Of a DNA stretch of 64,000 nucleotides, positions 52,393 through 62,582 are shown piece after piece. The DNA lies in the NCBI GenBank assembly GCA_041984235.1, contig JBHIYN010000016.1, positions 1 to 64,000 of the forward strand, given 5' to 3'. Each line of letters begins with the position of its first letter. The stretch's first letter is position 1. The DNA comes from JBHIYN01 sp041984235. Its GTDB lineage: Bacteria; Pseudomonadota; Gammaproteobacteria; Ga0077536. The notes under the pieces are model-generated. The model worked only from the letters and a program-made list of their open reading frames with translations. It had not been told where the DNA came from and did no database searches. Position numbers and translations under genes: made by a program.

Positions 52393-54915
52393 TCAGAAGG
52401 GCAGTTCGAGGGAGGCGTCGACGCCCAGCAGCAGCTCGCGGAAGCGTGCCTTGACGCCTTCCAGCGCGGCCTCGTCGTCGCCTTCGAAGCGCAGCACCAG
52501 GCACGGCGTGGTATTCGATGGCCGGATCAGGCCCCAGGAGTCGGCGAAGTCGACGCGCAGTCCGTCGATGGTGGTGACCTCGGCATCGTCGAACGCGGCG
52601 GCGGCCAGCACCTTTTCCATGAAACCGGCGTGGGCTTCCTCGGGCATGTCCAGACGCAGCTCGGGCGTCGCCACGCCGCCCGGCAGGGAGGCGAACACCT
52701 CGGCCGGTGACTGGTCACTGTTGACCAGGATCTCGAGCAGGCGTGCGGCCGAGTACAGCGCGTCGTCGAAGCCGTACCAGCGCTCTTTGAAGAAAATGTG
52801 CCCGCTCATCTCGCCCGCCAGCAGGGCGCCGGTCTCCTGCATTTTCGACTTGATCAGCGAGTGCCCGGTCTTCGACATGATCGGCTCGCCGCCGTGCGCG
52901 GTGATCTCGGCGCCGAGCAGGCGCGAGCACTTGACGTCGTAGATGATCTTGGCGCCCGGGTTGCGCGAGAGGATGTCGCGCGCGAACAGGATCATCTGGC
53001 GATCGGGCCAGATCACGTTGCCCTCGGAATCGACCACGCCGAGCCGATCGCCGTCACCATCGAACGCGAGGCCGAGATCGGCGCCCTCGTCGGCAACGGC
53101 CTGGATCAGGGCCTCGAGGTTCTCCGTCTGCGACGGGTCGGGGTGATGGTTGGGGAAGTCGCCGTCGACCTCGCAGAAGAGCTCGATCACGTCGTGGCCG
53201 ATGGCGCGCAGGATGTCCGGCGCGACGGCGCCGGGCACGCCGTTGCCGCAGTCGACCACCACGCGCATCGCCTTGCCGAGCGTCACCGGGATCTCCTCCG
53301 AGATGCGCCGGATGTACTCGGCCACGATGTCGGTCGACTGCAGCGAGCCCGTGCCCTCGGTGAAGTCCTGCTCCTCGACGCGCCGCCGGATGGCCTGGAT
53401 GGCCTCACCCGAGAGGGTCTCGCCATCGAGCACGATCTTGAGGCCGTTGTACTGCGCGGGATTGTGGCTGCCGGTGATCATCACGCCGCTGCGGGCATCG
53501 AGGTGATGGGTGGCGAAGTAGAGCACCGGGGTCGGCGTCAGGCCGATGTCGAGTACATCGCGGCCGGACTCGAGCAGGCCTCGGGTCAGGGCCTCGCGCA
53601 GGCCGGTGCTGGAGTGGCGGCCGTCGCGCGCGACCACGACCGTCTTCTGGCCGCGCGCCTCGGCCTCGGCGCCGAGTGCGCGGCCTATCTGGTAGACGCC
53701 ATCCTCGGTCAGCGTCTCGCCGACGATGCCGCGGATGTCATAGCTGCGGAAGATGGAAGCTGGCACGGGGGCAGGTGTCTCCTCGAGGTCTGTGTCGCCC
53801 GCCGCCACCGCTTCGCTGGTGGTGCGCGGGACGGTCGGATCCTCGTCATCGACCAGCGCGGCCGGGTTCTTGAAGGCCGTGACGTCGTCACCGGCGGCGC
53901 CGTCGTCGAGCACGTCGAGGTCGATGTCGGTGGCCGCCGCACGCGCGCCGGGCATGAGCTGCTCCAGCCCGGGGTGTACGCCGTCGTAGATCGCCTTGAT
54001 CGCGCCCTGGTAGATGCGCGTGCCGGCCGCCGGCGTGGCCACGCGTACGCCCTGGCGCTGGCCACGCAGGAAAATCACCGCCCCGATCAGCGCCATCACG
54101 CCGACCACGCCGGCCGCGATCGTGGCAATGCCCGGCCCGCCGCCGTCGGCGACCGCGGCGCCGGGCGCACGCAGCGTCACCGCCAGCGTCGTGCCCGCGA
54201 CCCGCGCGGTGGTCGAGGGCGCACCGTCGGCCGGCGCGGTGCCGGTGCTGGCGAGCTGCACGCGGGTGCCCTGGCGCAGCTCGGCGTAGACGCTGCGCGG
54301 CGGGTTCGCCTCCAGCACGCGGCGCACGATGTCCGGGTGCACGCTCAGGTGGACGAAACCGAGCAGGGTCTCGTCCTCGTCGGCCGCCATTACCGGCTCC
54401 AGGAACACCATGTGCTCGGCCTCGGTGCCGGCCAGGTGGACTTCCGCGGCCGGCGACGCGCCTTCCTCCCGCGCCCGGCGCAGCATCGAGATCGAGGCGA
54501 AGGTCAGCGGCGGCGACGCCTCGGGCTCGGGATCGCGCAGGTCGGCCGGCAACAGGCGCAGCGCCAGCACGCCGTCCAGCTGCGGGCGCAGGCGGTCGGC
54601 AAGTGCCGCCAGGGCCGCGCTGTCGCCGGCAGCGAATGCTGCAGTGACCTCCGGGTTGCTGGCGATGGCGTCGAGCGCGCGCGTGTAGGGGGTCAGCTCG
54701 CCGGCCACCGAGCGCGCGATGCCGCCGGCAATCTGCTGGTAGGCATCGTTCCACGCTCTCGCGGTCGAGGCCGAGCGGTCACCGAGCAGGTTCCCGACCA
54801 GCAACCAGCCGCCGACGGCGACGACGGCGATGATCGCCACGCCGATCACGAGGCGGCGGGGCAGGCGCTCGGCCAGCCCGCCGAGAACGTCTCCGCTGGA
54901 ACCCGGTAGTTTCAT
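52393..54915 (-). CDS. algC: Phosphomannomutase/phosphoglucomutase AlgC with long membrane N-terminus
   Basis: An 840-residue protein. The C-terminal ~450 residues are a complete phosphohexomutase: phosphoserine Ser483 in MITGSHNPAQYNGLK, metal loop DGDGDRLG, sugar-binding GEMSGH, and the phosphate-binding RPSNTTP. It makes mannose-1-P and glucose-1-P for LPS and exopolysaccharide. The first ~385 residues hold two membrane helices (about 20-45 and 245-265) flanking a periplasmic, Cache-like domain, then a disordered acidic linker. Pseudomonas has a comparable long form. The start is the ATG before KLPGSSGDVLGGLAERLPRR. Confidence 0.93.
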   Translation of the reverse strand: MKLPGSSGDVLGGLAERLPRRLVIGVAIIAVVAVGGWLLVGNLLGDRSASTARAWNDAYQQIAGGIARSVAGELTPYTRALDAIASNPEVTAAFAAGDSAALAALADRLRPQLDGVLALRLLPADLRDPEPEASPPLTFASISMLRRAREEGASPAAEVHLAGTEAEHMVFLEPVMAADEDETLLGFVHLSVHPDIVRRVLEANPPRSVYAELRQGTRVQLASTGTAPADGAPSTTARVAGTTLAVTLRAPGAAVADGGGPGIATIAAGVVGVMALIGAVIFLRGQRQGVRVATPAAGTRIYQGAIKAIYDGVHPGLEQLMPGARAAATDIDLDVLDDGAAGDDVTAFKNPAALVDDEDPTVPRTTSEAVAAGDTDLEETPAPVPASIFRSYDIRGIVGETLTEDGVYQIGRALGAEAEARGQKTVVVARDGRHSSTGLREALTRGLLESGRDVLDIGLTPTPVLYFATHHLDARSGVMITGSHNPAQYNGLKIVLDGETLSGEAIQAIRRRVEEQDFTEGTGSLQSTDIVAEYIRRISEEIPVTLGKAMRVVVDCGNGVPGAVAPDILRAIGHDVIELFCEVDGDFPNHHPDPSQTENLEALIQAVADEGADLGLAFDGDGDRLGVVDSEGNVIWPDRQMILFARDILSRNPGAKIIYDVKCSRLLGAEITAHGGEPIMSKTGHSLIKSKMQETGALLAGEMSGHIFFKERWYGFDDALYSAARLLEILVNSDQSPAEVFASLPGGVATPELRLDMPEEAHAGFMEKVLAAAAFDDAEVTTIDGLRVDFADSWGLIRPSNTTPCLVLRFEGDDEAALEGVKARFRELLLGVDASLELPF

Positions 54916-55003
54916 ATCTGCTTGATTTGAATCGTTTGTCGCGGTCGCGAGCCGGATGGCGCCAGTGTACAAGGTGAACCGTGCGAATACACCCGAAAAA
55001 GGT

Positions 55004-56206
55004 TCATTCGCGCGCGCGGTAGCGCGCCGCGACGAGCTCCACCAGGCGCCTCGCGAGGCGTGTCTTCGGCGCCCGCTCGAGGTGTTGCTCGCCATCGTGC
55101 CAGATCACGGTGAGCGCGTTGTCGTCGCCGTGGAAGGCGCTGTCACTGCCACCCACCGCGTTGGCCGCGATCATGTCGATGCGCTTGCGCGCGAGCTTCT
55201 CGCGTGCGTGCTTCTCGACCTCGTGGGTCTCGGCCGCGAAGCCGACGGTGAACGGTGCCGACGGGCTCGCCGCAACCTCGGCCAGGATGTCCGGGTTGGG
55301 CACGAAGCGGACTTCGAGGTCGCGACCGTCGCGCTTGAGCTTGGCCGCCGCGGCCTGCGCCGGACGGTAGTCGGCAACGGCGGCCGTGGCAACGAAGATG
55401 TGCGTACCGGGCAGCGCCCGCATCACCGCGGCGTGCATGTCGCGCGCCGATTCCACCGCCACGCAGGCGACCCCGGGTGGCGCTTCGAGGCGCGTCGGCC
55501 CGCTGACCAGGGTGACGGCGGCGCCGGCTTCGGCCGCTGCCGCGGCCACCGCGTAGCCCATCTTGCCGGAGCTGTGGTTGGTCAGGTAGCGCACCGGGTC
55601 CAGCGCCTCGCGCGTGGGTCCGGCGGTCACCAGCACGCTGAGACCGGCCAGCGCACCGGTGGCGAACAGCGCGGCGCTCGCCGCGACCAGCTCGTCGGCC
55701 TCCAGCATGCGCCCCGGGCCCGTCTCGCCGCACGCCTGGCTGCCACTGGCCGGCCCCGCCAGCAGCACCCCGCGCGCGGTCAGCGCGGCGAGGTTGTCCT
55801 GCGTGGCCGGGTGGCTCCACATCTGCTGGTTCATCGCCGGCGCCAGCAGCAGCGGCGCGGCGCTGGCCAGGCACACCGCGCCGGCAAGATCGTCGGCCAT
55901 GCCGCTGCGCAGCCGCGCGATGAAGTCCGCCGTCGCCGGCGCCACCACCACCGCATCGGCCCAGCGGGCGAGCTCGATGTGTCCCATCGCGGCCTCGGCC
56001 TCGCGATCGAACAAGGCCTCGCGCACCGGGTGGCCGGAGACTGCCTGCAGGGTGAGCGGGGTGATGAAGCGCGTCGCCGCCGGGGTCATCACCACGCGCA
56101 CCTCGGCGCCGGCGTCGCGCAGCCGGCGCACCACGTCGGGCGACTTGTAAGCCGCGATTCCGCCGCTGACGATGAGGAGAATGTGTTTGGCGAAAAGCGT
56201 GTTCAT
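55004..56206 (-). CDS. coaBC: Bifunctional phosphopantothenoylcysteine decarboxylase/synthetase CoaBC
   Basis: A 400-residue enzyme for two steps of coenzyme A synthesis. The flavin-binding CoaC domain (1-185) shows ILLIVSGGIAAYKSPD, APAMNQQMWSHPATQDN and the active-site cysteine in SGSQACGETGPGRM. The CoaB domain follows with VTAGPTREALDPVRYLTNHSSGKMGYA (in part: DPVRYLTNHSSGKMG), ATAAVADYRP and NPDILAEV. Divergent from radC. dut, normally between coaBC and algC in pseudomonads, is absent; the 88-base gap holds no gene. Confidence 0.96.
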   Translation of the reverse strand: MNTLFAKHILLIVSGGIAAYKSPDVVRRLRDAGAEVRVVMTPAATRFITPLTLQAVSGHPVREALFDREAEAAMGHIELARWADAVVVAPATADFIARLRSGMADDLAGAVCLASAAPLLLAPAMNQQMWSHPATQDNLAALTARGVLLAGPASGSQACGETGPGRMLEADELVAASAALFATGALAGLSVLVTAGPTREALDPVRYLTNHSSGKMGYAVAAAAAEAGAAVTLVSGPTRLEAPPGVACVAVESARDMHAAVMRALPGTHIFVATAAVADYRPAQAAAAKLKRDGRDLEVRFVPNPDILAEVAASPSAPFTVGFAAETHEVEKHAREKLARKRIDMIAANAVGGSDSAFHGDDNALTVIWHDGEQHLERAPKTRLARRLVELVAARYRARE

Positions 56207-56301
56207 GGCACACCGCTGCGGGGGTGCGCCGATTCTACCGGCGCGCCGCGCCGGCGTCAGGCACGGCGTCGGGGCGCTGGCCGCCGGCCGCGCCGTCGCC
56301 C

Positions 56302-56340
56302 TATACTGACGTTGCGTCACGCCGAATCCCAGGGAGGGGA
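56302..56340 (+). promoter_or_regulatory. radC promoter -10 and strong ribosome binding site
   Basis: TATACT at 56302-56307 is followed by AGGGAGGGGA at 56331-56340, an unusually strong Shine-Dalgarno two bases before the ATG. The leader between them is about 25 bases. Confidence 0.5.
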
Positions 56341-56342
56341 AG

Positions 56343-57017
56343 ATGACGATCAAGGACTGGCCGGCGCCCGAGCGCCCGCGCGAGAAACTGCTGGCGCGCG
56401 GCGCCGGCGCCCTGTCCGATGCCGAGCTGCTGGCGGTGCTGCTGCGCAGCGGCACGCGCGAAGCGGACGCGGTCACGCTGGCGCGACGCCTGCTGGGCGA
56501 AACCGGCGGCCTGCGCCCGCTGCTGGAAACCGACGCCGGCGGTTTCGCGCGCCTGGCCGGCTGTGGCCCGGCACGCTTCGCCACCCTGGCTGCCGCACTC
56601 GAGCTCGGCCGCCGCTACCTCTACGCCGCGCTGGAGCGCGACGGTCCGCTGGAGAATCCGGCCGCTGCCGGCGATTACCTGGTAGCGCGCATGAAAGCCT
56701 ACGGTCGCGAGGTCTTCGCCTGCCTGTTTCTCGACACGCGGCACCGCGTGATCGCCTTCCGCGAGCTGTTCACGGGCTCCATCGACAGCGCCACCGTGCA
56801 CCCGCGCGAGATCGTGCGCGCCTGCCTGGAGCTGAACGCCGCCGCGGTCATCCTCGCCCACAACCATCCCTCCGGCGTGGCCGAGCCGAGCGCCGCCGAC
56901 GGCGCCATCACGCGGCGCATCGTCGATGCCGCCCGGCTGGTCGACGTGCGCGTGCTCGACCACCTCGTGGTGGGCGAGCGCGAGGCGGTCTCCATGGCCG
57001 CCCGCGGCCTCATGTGA
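56343..57017 (+). CDS. radC: RadC/YicR family JAB-domain protein
   Basis: A 224-residue protein with an N-terminal helix-hairpin-helix-like region (about 1-90) and a JAB/MPN metalloprotease-like domain (100-224). The JAMM motif is HNHPSGVAEPSAAD with upstream Glu in FRELFTGSID. RadC was once called a DNA repair protein; the true function is unknown. Conserved neighbour of coaBC and rpmB. Confidence 0.94.
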   Translation: MTIKDWPAPERPREKLLARGAGALSDAELLAVLLRSGTREADAVTLARRLLGETGGLRPLLETDAGGFARLAGCGPARFATLAAALELGRRYLYAALERDGPLENPAAAGDYLVARMKAYGREVFACLFLDTRHRVIAFRELFTGSIDSATVHPREIVRACLELNAAAVILAHNHPSGVAEPSAADGAITRRIVDAARLVDVRVLDHLVVGEREAVSMAARGLM

Positions 57018-57078
57018 CGGCCCTGGCCGGGCGCAGGCCGGGTCCTGGCCCGAGGTTCCCTTGCGGCGCGAAACCGGC

Positions 57079-57084
57079 TAGAAT
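57079..57084 (+). promoter_or_regulatory. Candidate -10 box for rpmB-rpmG
   Basis: TAGAAT lies 32 bases before the rpmB ATG; a GAGGAA ribosome site follows at 57104-57109. The -35 at 17-base spacing (TTCCCT) is poor. Confidence 0.45.
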
Positions 57085-57116
57085 TCGCGCCCTTTCGCGC
57101 CTCGAGGAACGCCATC

Positions 57117-57353
57117 ATGTCCCGCGTCTGCCAAGTGACGGGCAAACGTCCGGTTTCCGGAAACAACGTGTCGCACGCGCACAACAAGACCCGTCGGCGC
57201 TTCCTGCCCAATCTGCACTCGCGCCGCTTCTGGGTCGAGAGCGAGAAGCGCTGGGTGCGCCTGCGCGTGTCCACCCGCGGTCTGCGTATCATCGACAAGC
57301 AGGGCATCGACGCCGTGCTCGGCGAGATCCGCGCGCGCGGCGAGAAAGTCTAG
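57117..57353 (+). CDS. rpmB: Ribosomal protein L28
   Basis: A 78-residue protein of the large ribosomal subunit. MSRVCQVTGKRPVSGNNVSHA and NKTRRRFLPNLHSRRFWVE are family signatures, and the length equals E. coli L28. It precedes rpmG by 11 bases in the usual operon. No zinc-type CxxC pair is present. Confidence 0.98.
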   Translation: MSRVCQVTGKRPVSGNNVSHAHNKTRRRFLPNLHSRRFWVESEKRWVRLRVSTRGLRIIDKQGIDAVLGEIRARGEKV

Positions 57354-57364
57354 GAGTCCGCGTC

Positions 57365-57520
57365 ATGCAGGAAAAGATCAAGCTCGTCTCCAGCGCCGGC
57401 ACCGGCCATTACTACACGACGACCAAGAACAAGCGCACCCACCCGGAGAAGCTCGAGCGCATGAAGTTCGATCCCGTGGTGCGCAAGCACGTGACCTACA
57501 AGGAAGCCAAGATCAAGTAA
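57365..57520 (+). CDS. rpmG: Ribosomal protein L33
   Basis: A 51-residue protein of the large subunit. EKIKLVSSAGTGHYYTTTKN and MKFDPVVRKHVTYKEAKIK match the zinc-free (C-minus) L33 type. A GGAG is at 57354-57357 just ahead of the start. Followed directly by a strong palindromic terminator. Confidence 0.98.
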   Translation: MQEKIKLVSSAGTGHYYTTTKNKRTHPEKLERMKFDPVVRKHVTYKEAKIK

Positions 57521-57526
57521 GGGTCG

Positions 57527-57582
57527 CGGCACACACGCACAAAAAACCCCGCCGCGGCGGGGTTTTTTGTGCGTGTGTGCCG
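57527..57582. terminator. Bidirectional intrinsic terminator, 56-nt perfect palindrome
   Basis: A gap-free palindrome with 28-base arms. Core ccccgccgcggcgggg is flanked by A6 on the left and T6 on the right, giving a GC hairpin plus U-run on both strands; it ends rpmG on the plus strand and the desaturase on the minus strand. Outside the A/T tracts the arms extend for another 14 bases as gcacacacgcac and its complement, longer than a terminator needs. Confidence 0.93.
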
Positions 57583-57586
57583 GGCT

Positions 57587-58765
57587 TCAGCTGGTCGCCA
57601 GGGTGTAGCCGCGCAGGGTCTGCGCGAAATCCTGCAGGGCCTCGATGCCGGTGCGCTCGGCCTGCTGGCACCACTCCTGCAGCAGGTCCAGCAACGACTC
57701 GCGGCTCGCGCTGCGCGCCTCGTAGATGGCCTGCAGCCGCTGGCGGAAACGGTAGACCTCCTCCAGCCGCTCGTTCAGCGTCAGCGCCTCGCGCAGCGCG
57801 CCGCGCTCGTGGTCGTTGAGGCGCTCGTCGGCGCGCAGCATCAGGCGGCCGAGCGGGCGCAGCTTGCCGCGCGCCTCGCCGCCAGCGTTGCGCAGCTCCT
57901 CGCGGTGCACGCGCTTGACCACCATGCGGCCGTAGTCGGCCATCACGTGCAGGCGGCTGCCGACGACGGCCTTGAGGGTCTCGAAATCGGGTTCGGGGCG
58001 GGCGGTGTCGACCACCGGGCGCGCCGGCGCCAGCTTGCGCACCTCGGCCAGCCCGCAGGCGGCCATCAGCCGGATGTACAGCCAGCCGATGTCGAACTCC
58101 CACGGCCGCACCGAGAACTTGGCCGAGCTGCCGAAGGCGTGATGGTTGTTGTGCAGCTCCTCGCCGCCGATCAGGATGCCCCAGGGCACGATGTTGGTGG
58201 AGCAGTCGGCGGTCTCGAAGTTGCGGTAGCCGCGCCAGTGGCCGATGCCGTTGATGACGCCGGCGGCGAAAAACGGAATCCACATCATCTGCACCGCGCC
58301 GATGGTGATCCCCAGCGGCCCGTAGAGCACGATGTTGGAGAGGAACATGAGCACGATGCCGAGATAGGGCCGCCCGGTGTAGAGCTTGCGCTCGACCCAG
58401 TCGTCCGGCGTGCCGTAACCGTATTGCTCGACCAGGGCCGCGTCACGGGCGCTGACCCGGTACAGCTCGGCGCCGGTCCACAGCACGGTGTCGATGCCGT
58501 GCGTGACCGGGCTGTGCGGATCCTCGGGCGTCTCGACCGCGGCGTGGTGCTTGCGGTGCACCGCGGTCCATTCGCGCGTGTTCATGCCGGTCGTCAGCCA
58601 CAGCCAGAAGCGGAAGAAATGCGAGACCAGCGGGTGCAGATCGACGGCGCGGTGGGCCTGGTTGCGGTGCAGGTAGATCGTCACCGCGGCGATGGTGAGG
58701 TGGGTATAGACCAGTGTGACCAGCACGTAACCCCACCAGGGCATCTCGATCAGGCCTTGCAGCAT
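57587..58765 (-). CDS. Fatty acid desaturase (acyl-CoA delta-9 type)
   Basis: A 392-residue membrane di-iron desaturase. Histidine boxes HRNQAH (about 33-38), HRKHHA (about 70-75) and HNNHH (near 207) are in correct order between hydrophobic segments. It introduces a double bond into acyl chains for membrane fluidity. About 120 C-terminal residues beyond the desaturase core (from ~270) are basic and helical without a named domain. The ATG follows a GAGGGGG ribosome site. A TATCAT at 58807-58812 on the same strand may be the -10. Confidence 0.92.
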   Translation of the reverse strand: MLQGLIEMPWWGYVLVTLVYTHLTIAAVTIYLHRNQAHRAVDLHPLVSHFFRFWLWLTTGMNTREWTAVHRKHHAAVETPEDPHSPVTHGIDTVLWTGAELYRVSARDAALVEQYGYGTPDDWVERKLYTGRPYLGIVLMFLSNIVLYGPLGITIGAVQMMWIPFFAAGVINGIGHWRGYRNFETADCSTNIVPWGILIGGEELHNNHHAFGSSAKFSVRPWEFDIGWLYIRLMAACGLAEVRKLAPARPVVDTARPEPDFETLKAVVGSRLHVMADYGRMVVKRVHREELRNAGGEARGKLRPLGRLMLRADERLNDHERGALREALTLNERLEEVYRFRQRLQAIYEARSASRESLLDLLQEWCQQAERTGIEALQDFAQTLRGYTLATS

Positions 58766-58890
58766 GTAGTTCCCCCTCGCGCAGCGGCGCGACTGCTTCG
58801 ATTCGGATGATAAGGTGGTTAGCGTCCACCCATCGTAAAGATTGATGGCGCCCCGCCCGCCGCAGGCCGCGGCTGGCTCGCGCCGGCAGT

Positions 58891-60831
<1,941 letters not shown>

Positions 60832-60918
60832 GGCGCGGCATTATCGCCGAGCGCACGCGGCACTCGCCAATGCGCGGTGCTTGGCACGCTGCATCGGCTC
60901 ACCAATAATACCGGCCCC

Positions 60919-61839
60919 ATGAGCGAACAGGTGCTGCTGGCGGCGGACGGACTGACCCGCAGTTTCGGTCGCCAGCGTGCGGTCGACGGCGTCAGCCTGG
61001 AACTGCGCCACGGCGAGGTGCTCGGTTTCCTCGGCCTGAACGGCGCCGGCAAGACCACCACCATGCAGATGCTGGCCGGGGCGCTCGCCGCCGACGCCGG
61101 CCGCGTGACCATCGCCGGGCACGATCTGGCGCGGCAGCCGGCCGCGGCACGCCGCGCGCTCGGCTACCTGCCGCAGACCGCGCCGCTGTACGACGACATG
61201 CGCGTCGACGAGTACCTGCGCTTCTGCGCACGCGCACGCGGCCTGGCCGGTGCCGGACTCGCGCGTGCGGTCGATCGCGCGCGCGCGCGCTGCGGCCTGT
61301 CCGCGGTCGGCCGGCGCCTCGTCCGCACGCTCTCACAGGGCTACCGTCAGCGTGTCGGGCTGGCCCAGGCGATCGTGCACGAGCCCGCCGTGCTGATCCT
61401 CGACGAGCCGACCACCGGCCTGGACCCGGCCCAGATCCGCGAGGTGCGCGCGCTGATCGGCGAGCTGGCCGCGGAGCGCGCGATCCTGATCTCGACCCAT
61501 ATCCTGCCCGAGGTGCGCCTGCTCGCCACGCGCGTCGCCATCCTCCACCACGGCCGCGTGGTGCACGACGCGGCGGGTGATGCCGCGCGCCGCATCCGCG
61601 TGCGCCTGGCCCGCGATCCCGGCGCGCCGGCGCTGAAGGCCATCGCCGGTGTCGGCGCGGTCGAGCGTGCGCCCGGCGGCGACTGGCTGCTCGCCGCCGA
61701 CGCCGCGGTCGCCGGCGCCGTCGCCGCCGCGGCCGCCGAGGGCGACTGGGGGCTCAGCGCACTGGTGCCGGATTACGATGCGCTAGAGCACGAGTTCCTG
61801 CGCGTGACCGCCGGCGAGCCGGCAGCGGCGGGCGCATGA
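60919..61839 (+). CDS. ABC transporter ATP-binding protein (GldA/NatA-like)
   Basis: A 306-residue ATPase with Walker A LNGAGKTT, Q-loop YLPQTAPLYDDM, signature LSQGYRQRVGLAQ, Walker B VLILDEPTTGLD and the H-loop STH. The LSQGYRQR signature and C-terminal extension (about 225-306) are typical of the GldA/ABC-2 type. It is coupled by ATGA to the permease gene, and with the third gene forms a Gld-like exporter set. Divergent from hyuA. Confidence 0.92.
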   Translation: MSEQVLLAADGLTRSFGRQRAVDGVSLELRHGEVLGFLGLNGAGKTTTMQMLAGALAADAGRVTIAGHDLARQPAAARRALGYLPQTAPLYDDMRVDEYLRFCARARGLAGAGLARAVDRARARCGLSAVGRRLVRTLSQGYRQRVGLAQAIVHEPAVLILDEPTTGLDPAQIREVRALIGELAAERAILISTHILPEVRLLATRVAILHHGRVVHDAAGDAARRIRVRLARDPGAPALKAIAGVGAVERAPGGDWLLAADAAVAGAVAAAAAEGDWGLSALVPDYDALEHEFLRVTAGEPAAAGA

Positions 61840-62582
61840 GCACGCCCATCGGCGCGGTCGCGCGGACCGAGATCGCGCGCCTGTTCCGCAGTCCGCTGGC
61901 GTGGCTGGTGCTGGCACTCGGTGAACTGCTGATGGCAGTGGCCTTTCTGCTCTTCGTGCTGCGCTACATCGACAACCAGGCCGACCTGCGCGCGGCCGGG
62001 GTCAGCGTCGAGGTGGTGATGCGCTACTTCGGCGTCGCCGAGCTCTGCGTGCTGGTGATGGCGCCGCTGCTGACCATGGGCACCTTCGCCGCCGATCGCC
62101 GCGACGGCATGCTGCGCTTCCTGTTCTCACTGCCGCTGTCGGCCGGCGCACTGGTCGGCGGCAAGCTGGCCGGCGCCGCCAGCCTGCTCGGCGCCTGGGT
62201 GGTGCTGGTGTCGTTGCTGCCGCTGACCCTGCTGTGGGGCGCGCCGATCGACCTCGGCGTGCTCGGCGCCAACGTCGTCGGGCTCGCCCTGTGCGCGGCC
62301 TTTCATCTCGCGCTTGGCGTGCTCGCCTCGGCGATCACGCGCGCACCGGTGCAGGCCGCACTGCTCGCGCTGCTGGTCTCGTTCGCGCTGTGGGTGGCGG
62401 AGTGGGCGGCGCGTCTCGACGCCGAGGCCGCGGCGGTGGCCGGCTGGTCGACCCTGGCGCGCCTGCGCGGCTTCAGCCAGGGGCTCGTGGTCAGCGCCGA
62501 CCTCGCCTGGTTCGTGATGCTGACGCTGGCCTGCTTCGCGCTCGCCGTCGTCGCCATCGATGCCGAGAGGCGGCTCGCGTGA
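61836..62582 (+). CDS. ABC-2 type permease (GldF-like)
   Basis: A 248-residue membrane protein with about six helices. It begins IGAVARTEIARLFRSPLAWLVLALGELLMA, the layout of ABC-2 permeases related to GldF. Contains ALVGGKLAGAASLLGAWVVL. Partner of the preceding ATPase. Its stop overlaps the GTG of the next gene. Confidence 0.88.
   Translation: MSTPIGAVARTEIARLFRSPLAWLVLALGELLMAVAFLLFVLRYIDNQADLRAAGVSVEVVMRYFGVAELCVLVMAPLLTMGTFAADRRDGMLRFLFSLPLSAGALVGGKLAGAASLLGAWVVLVSLLPLTLLWGAPIDLGVLGANVVGLALCAAFHLALGVLASAITRAPVQAALLALLVSFALWVAEWAARLDAEAAAVAGWSTLARLRGFSQGLVVSADLAWFVMLTLACFALAVVAIDAERRLA

Noticed and set aside
52798..54909. A 703-codon open frame on the plus strand opposite algC
   Set aside because: Low-complexity composition with no motifs, mirroring a clear minus-strand gene; a product of high GC content.
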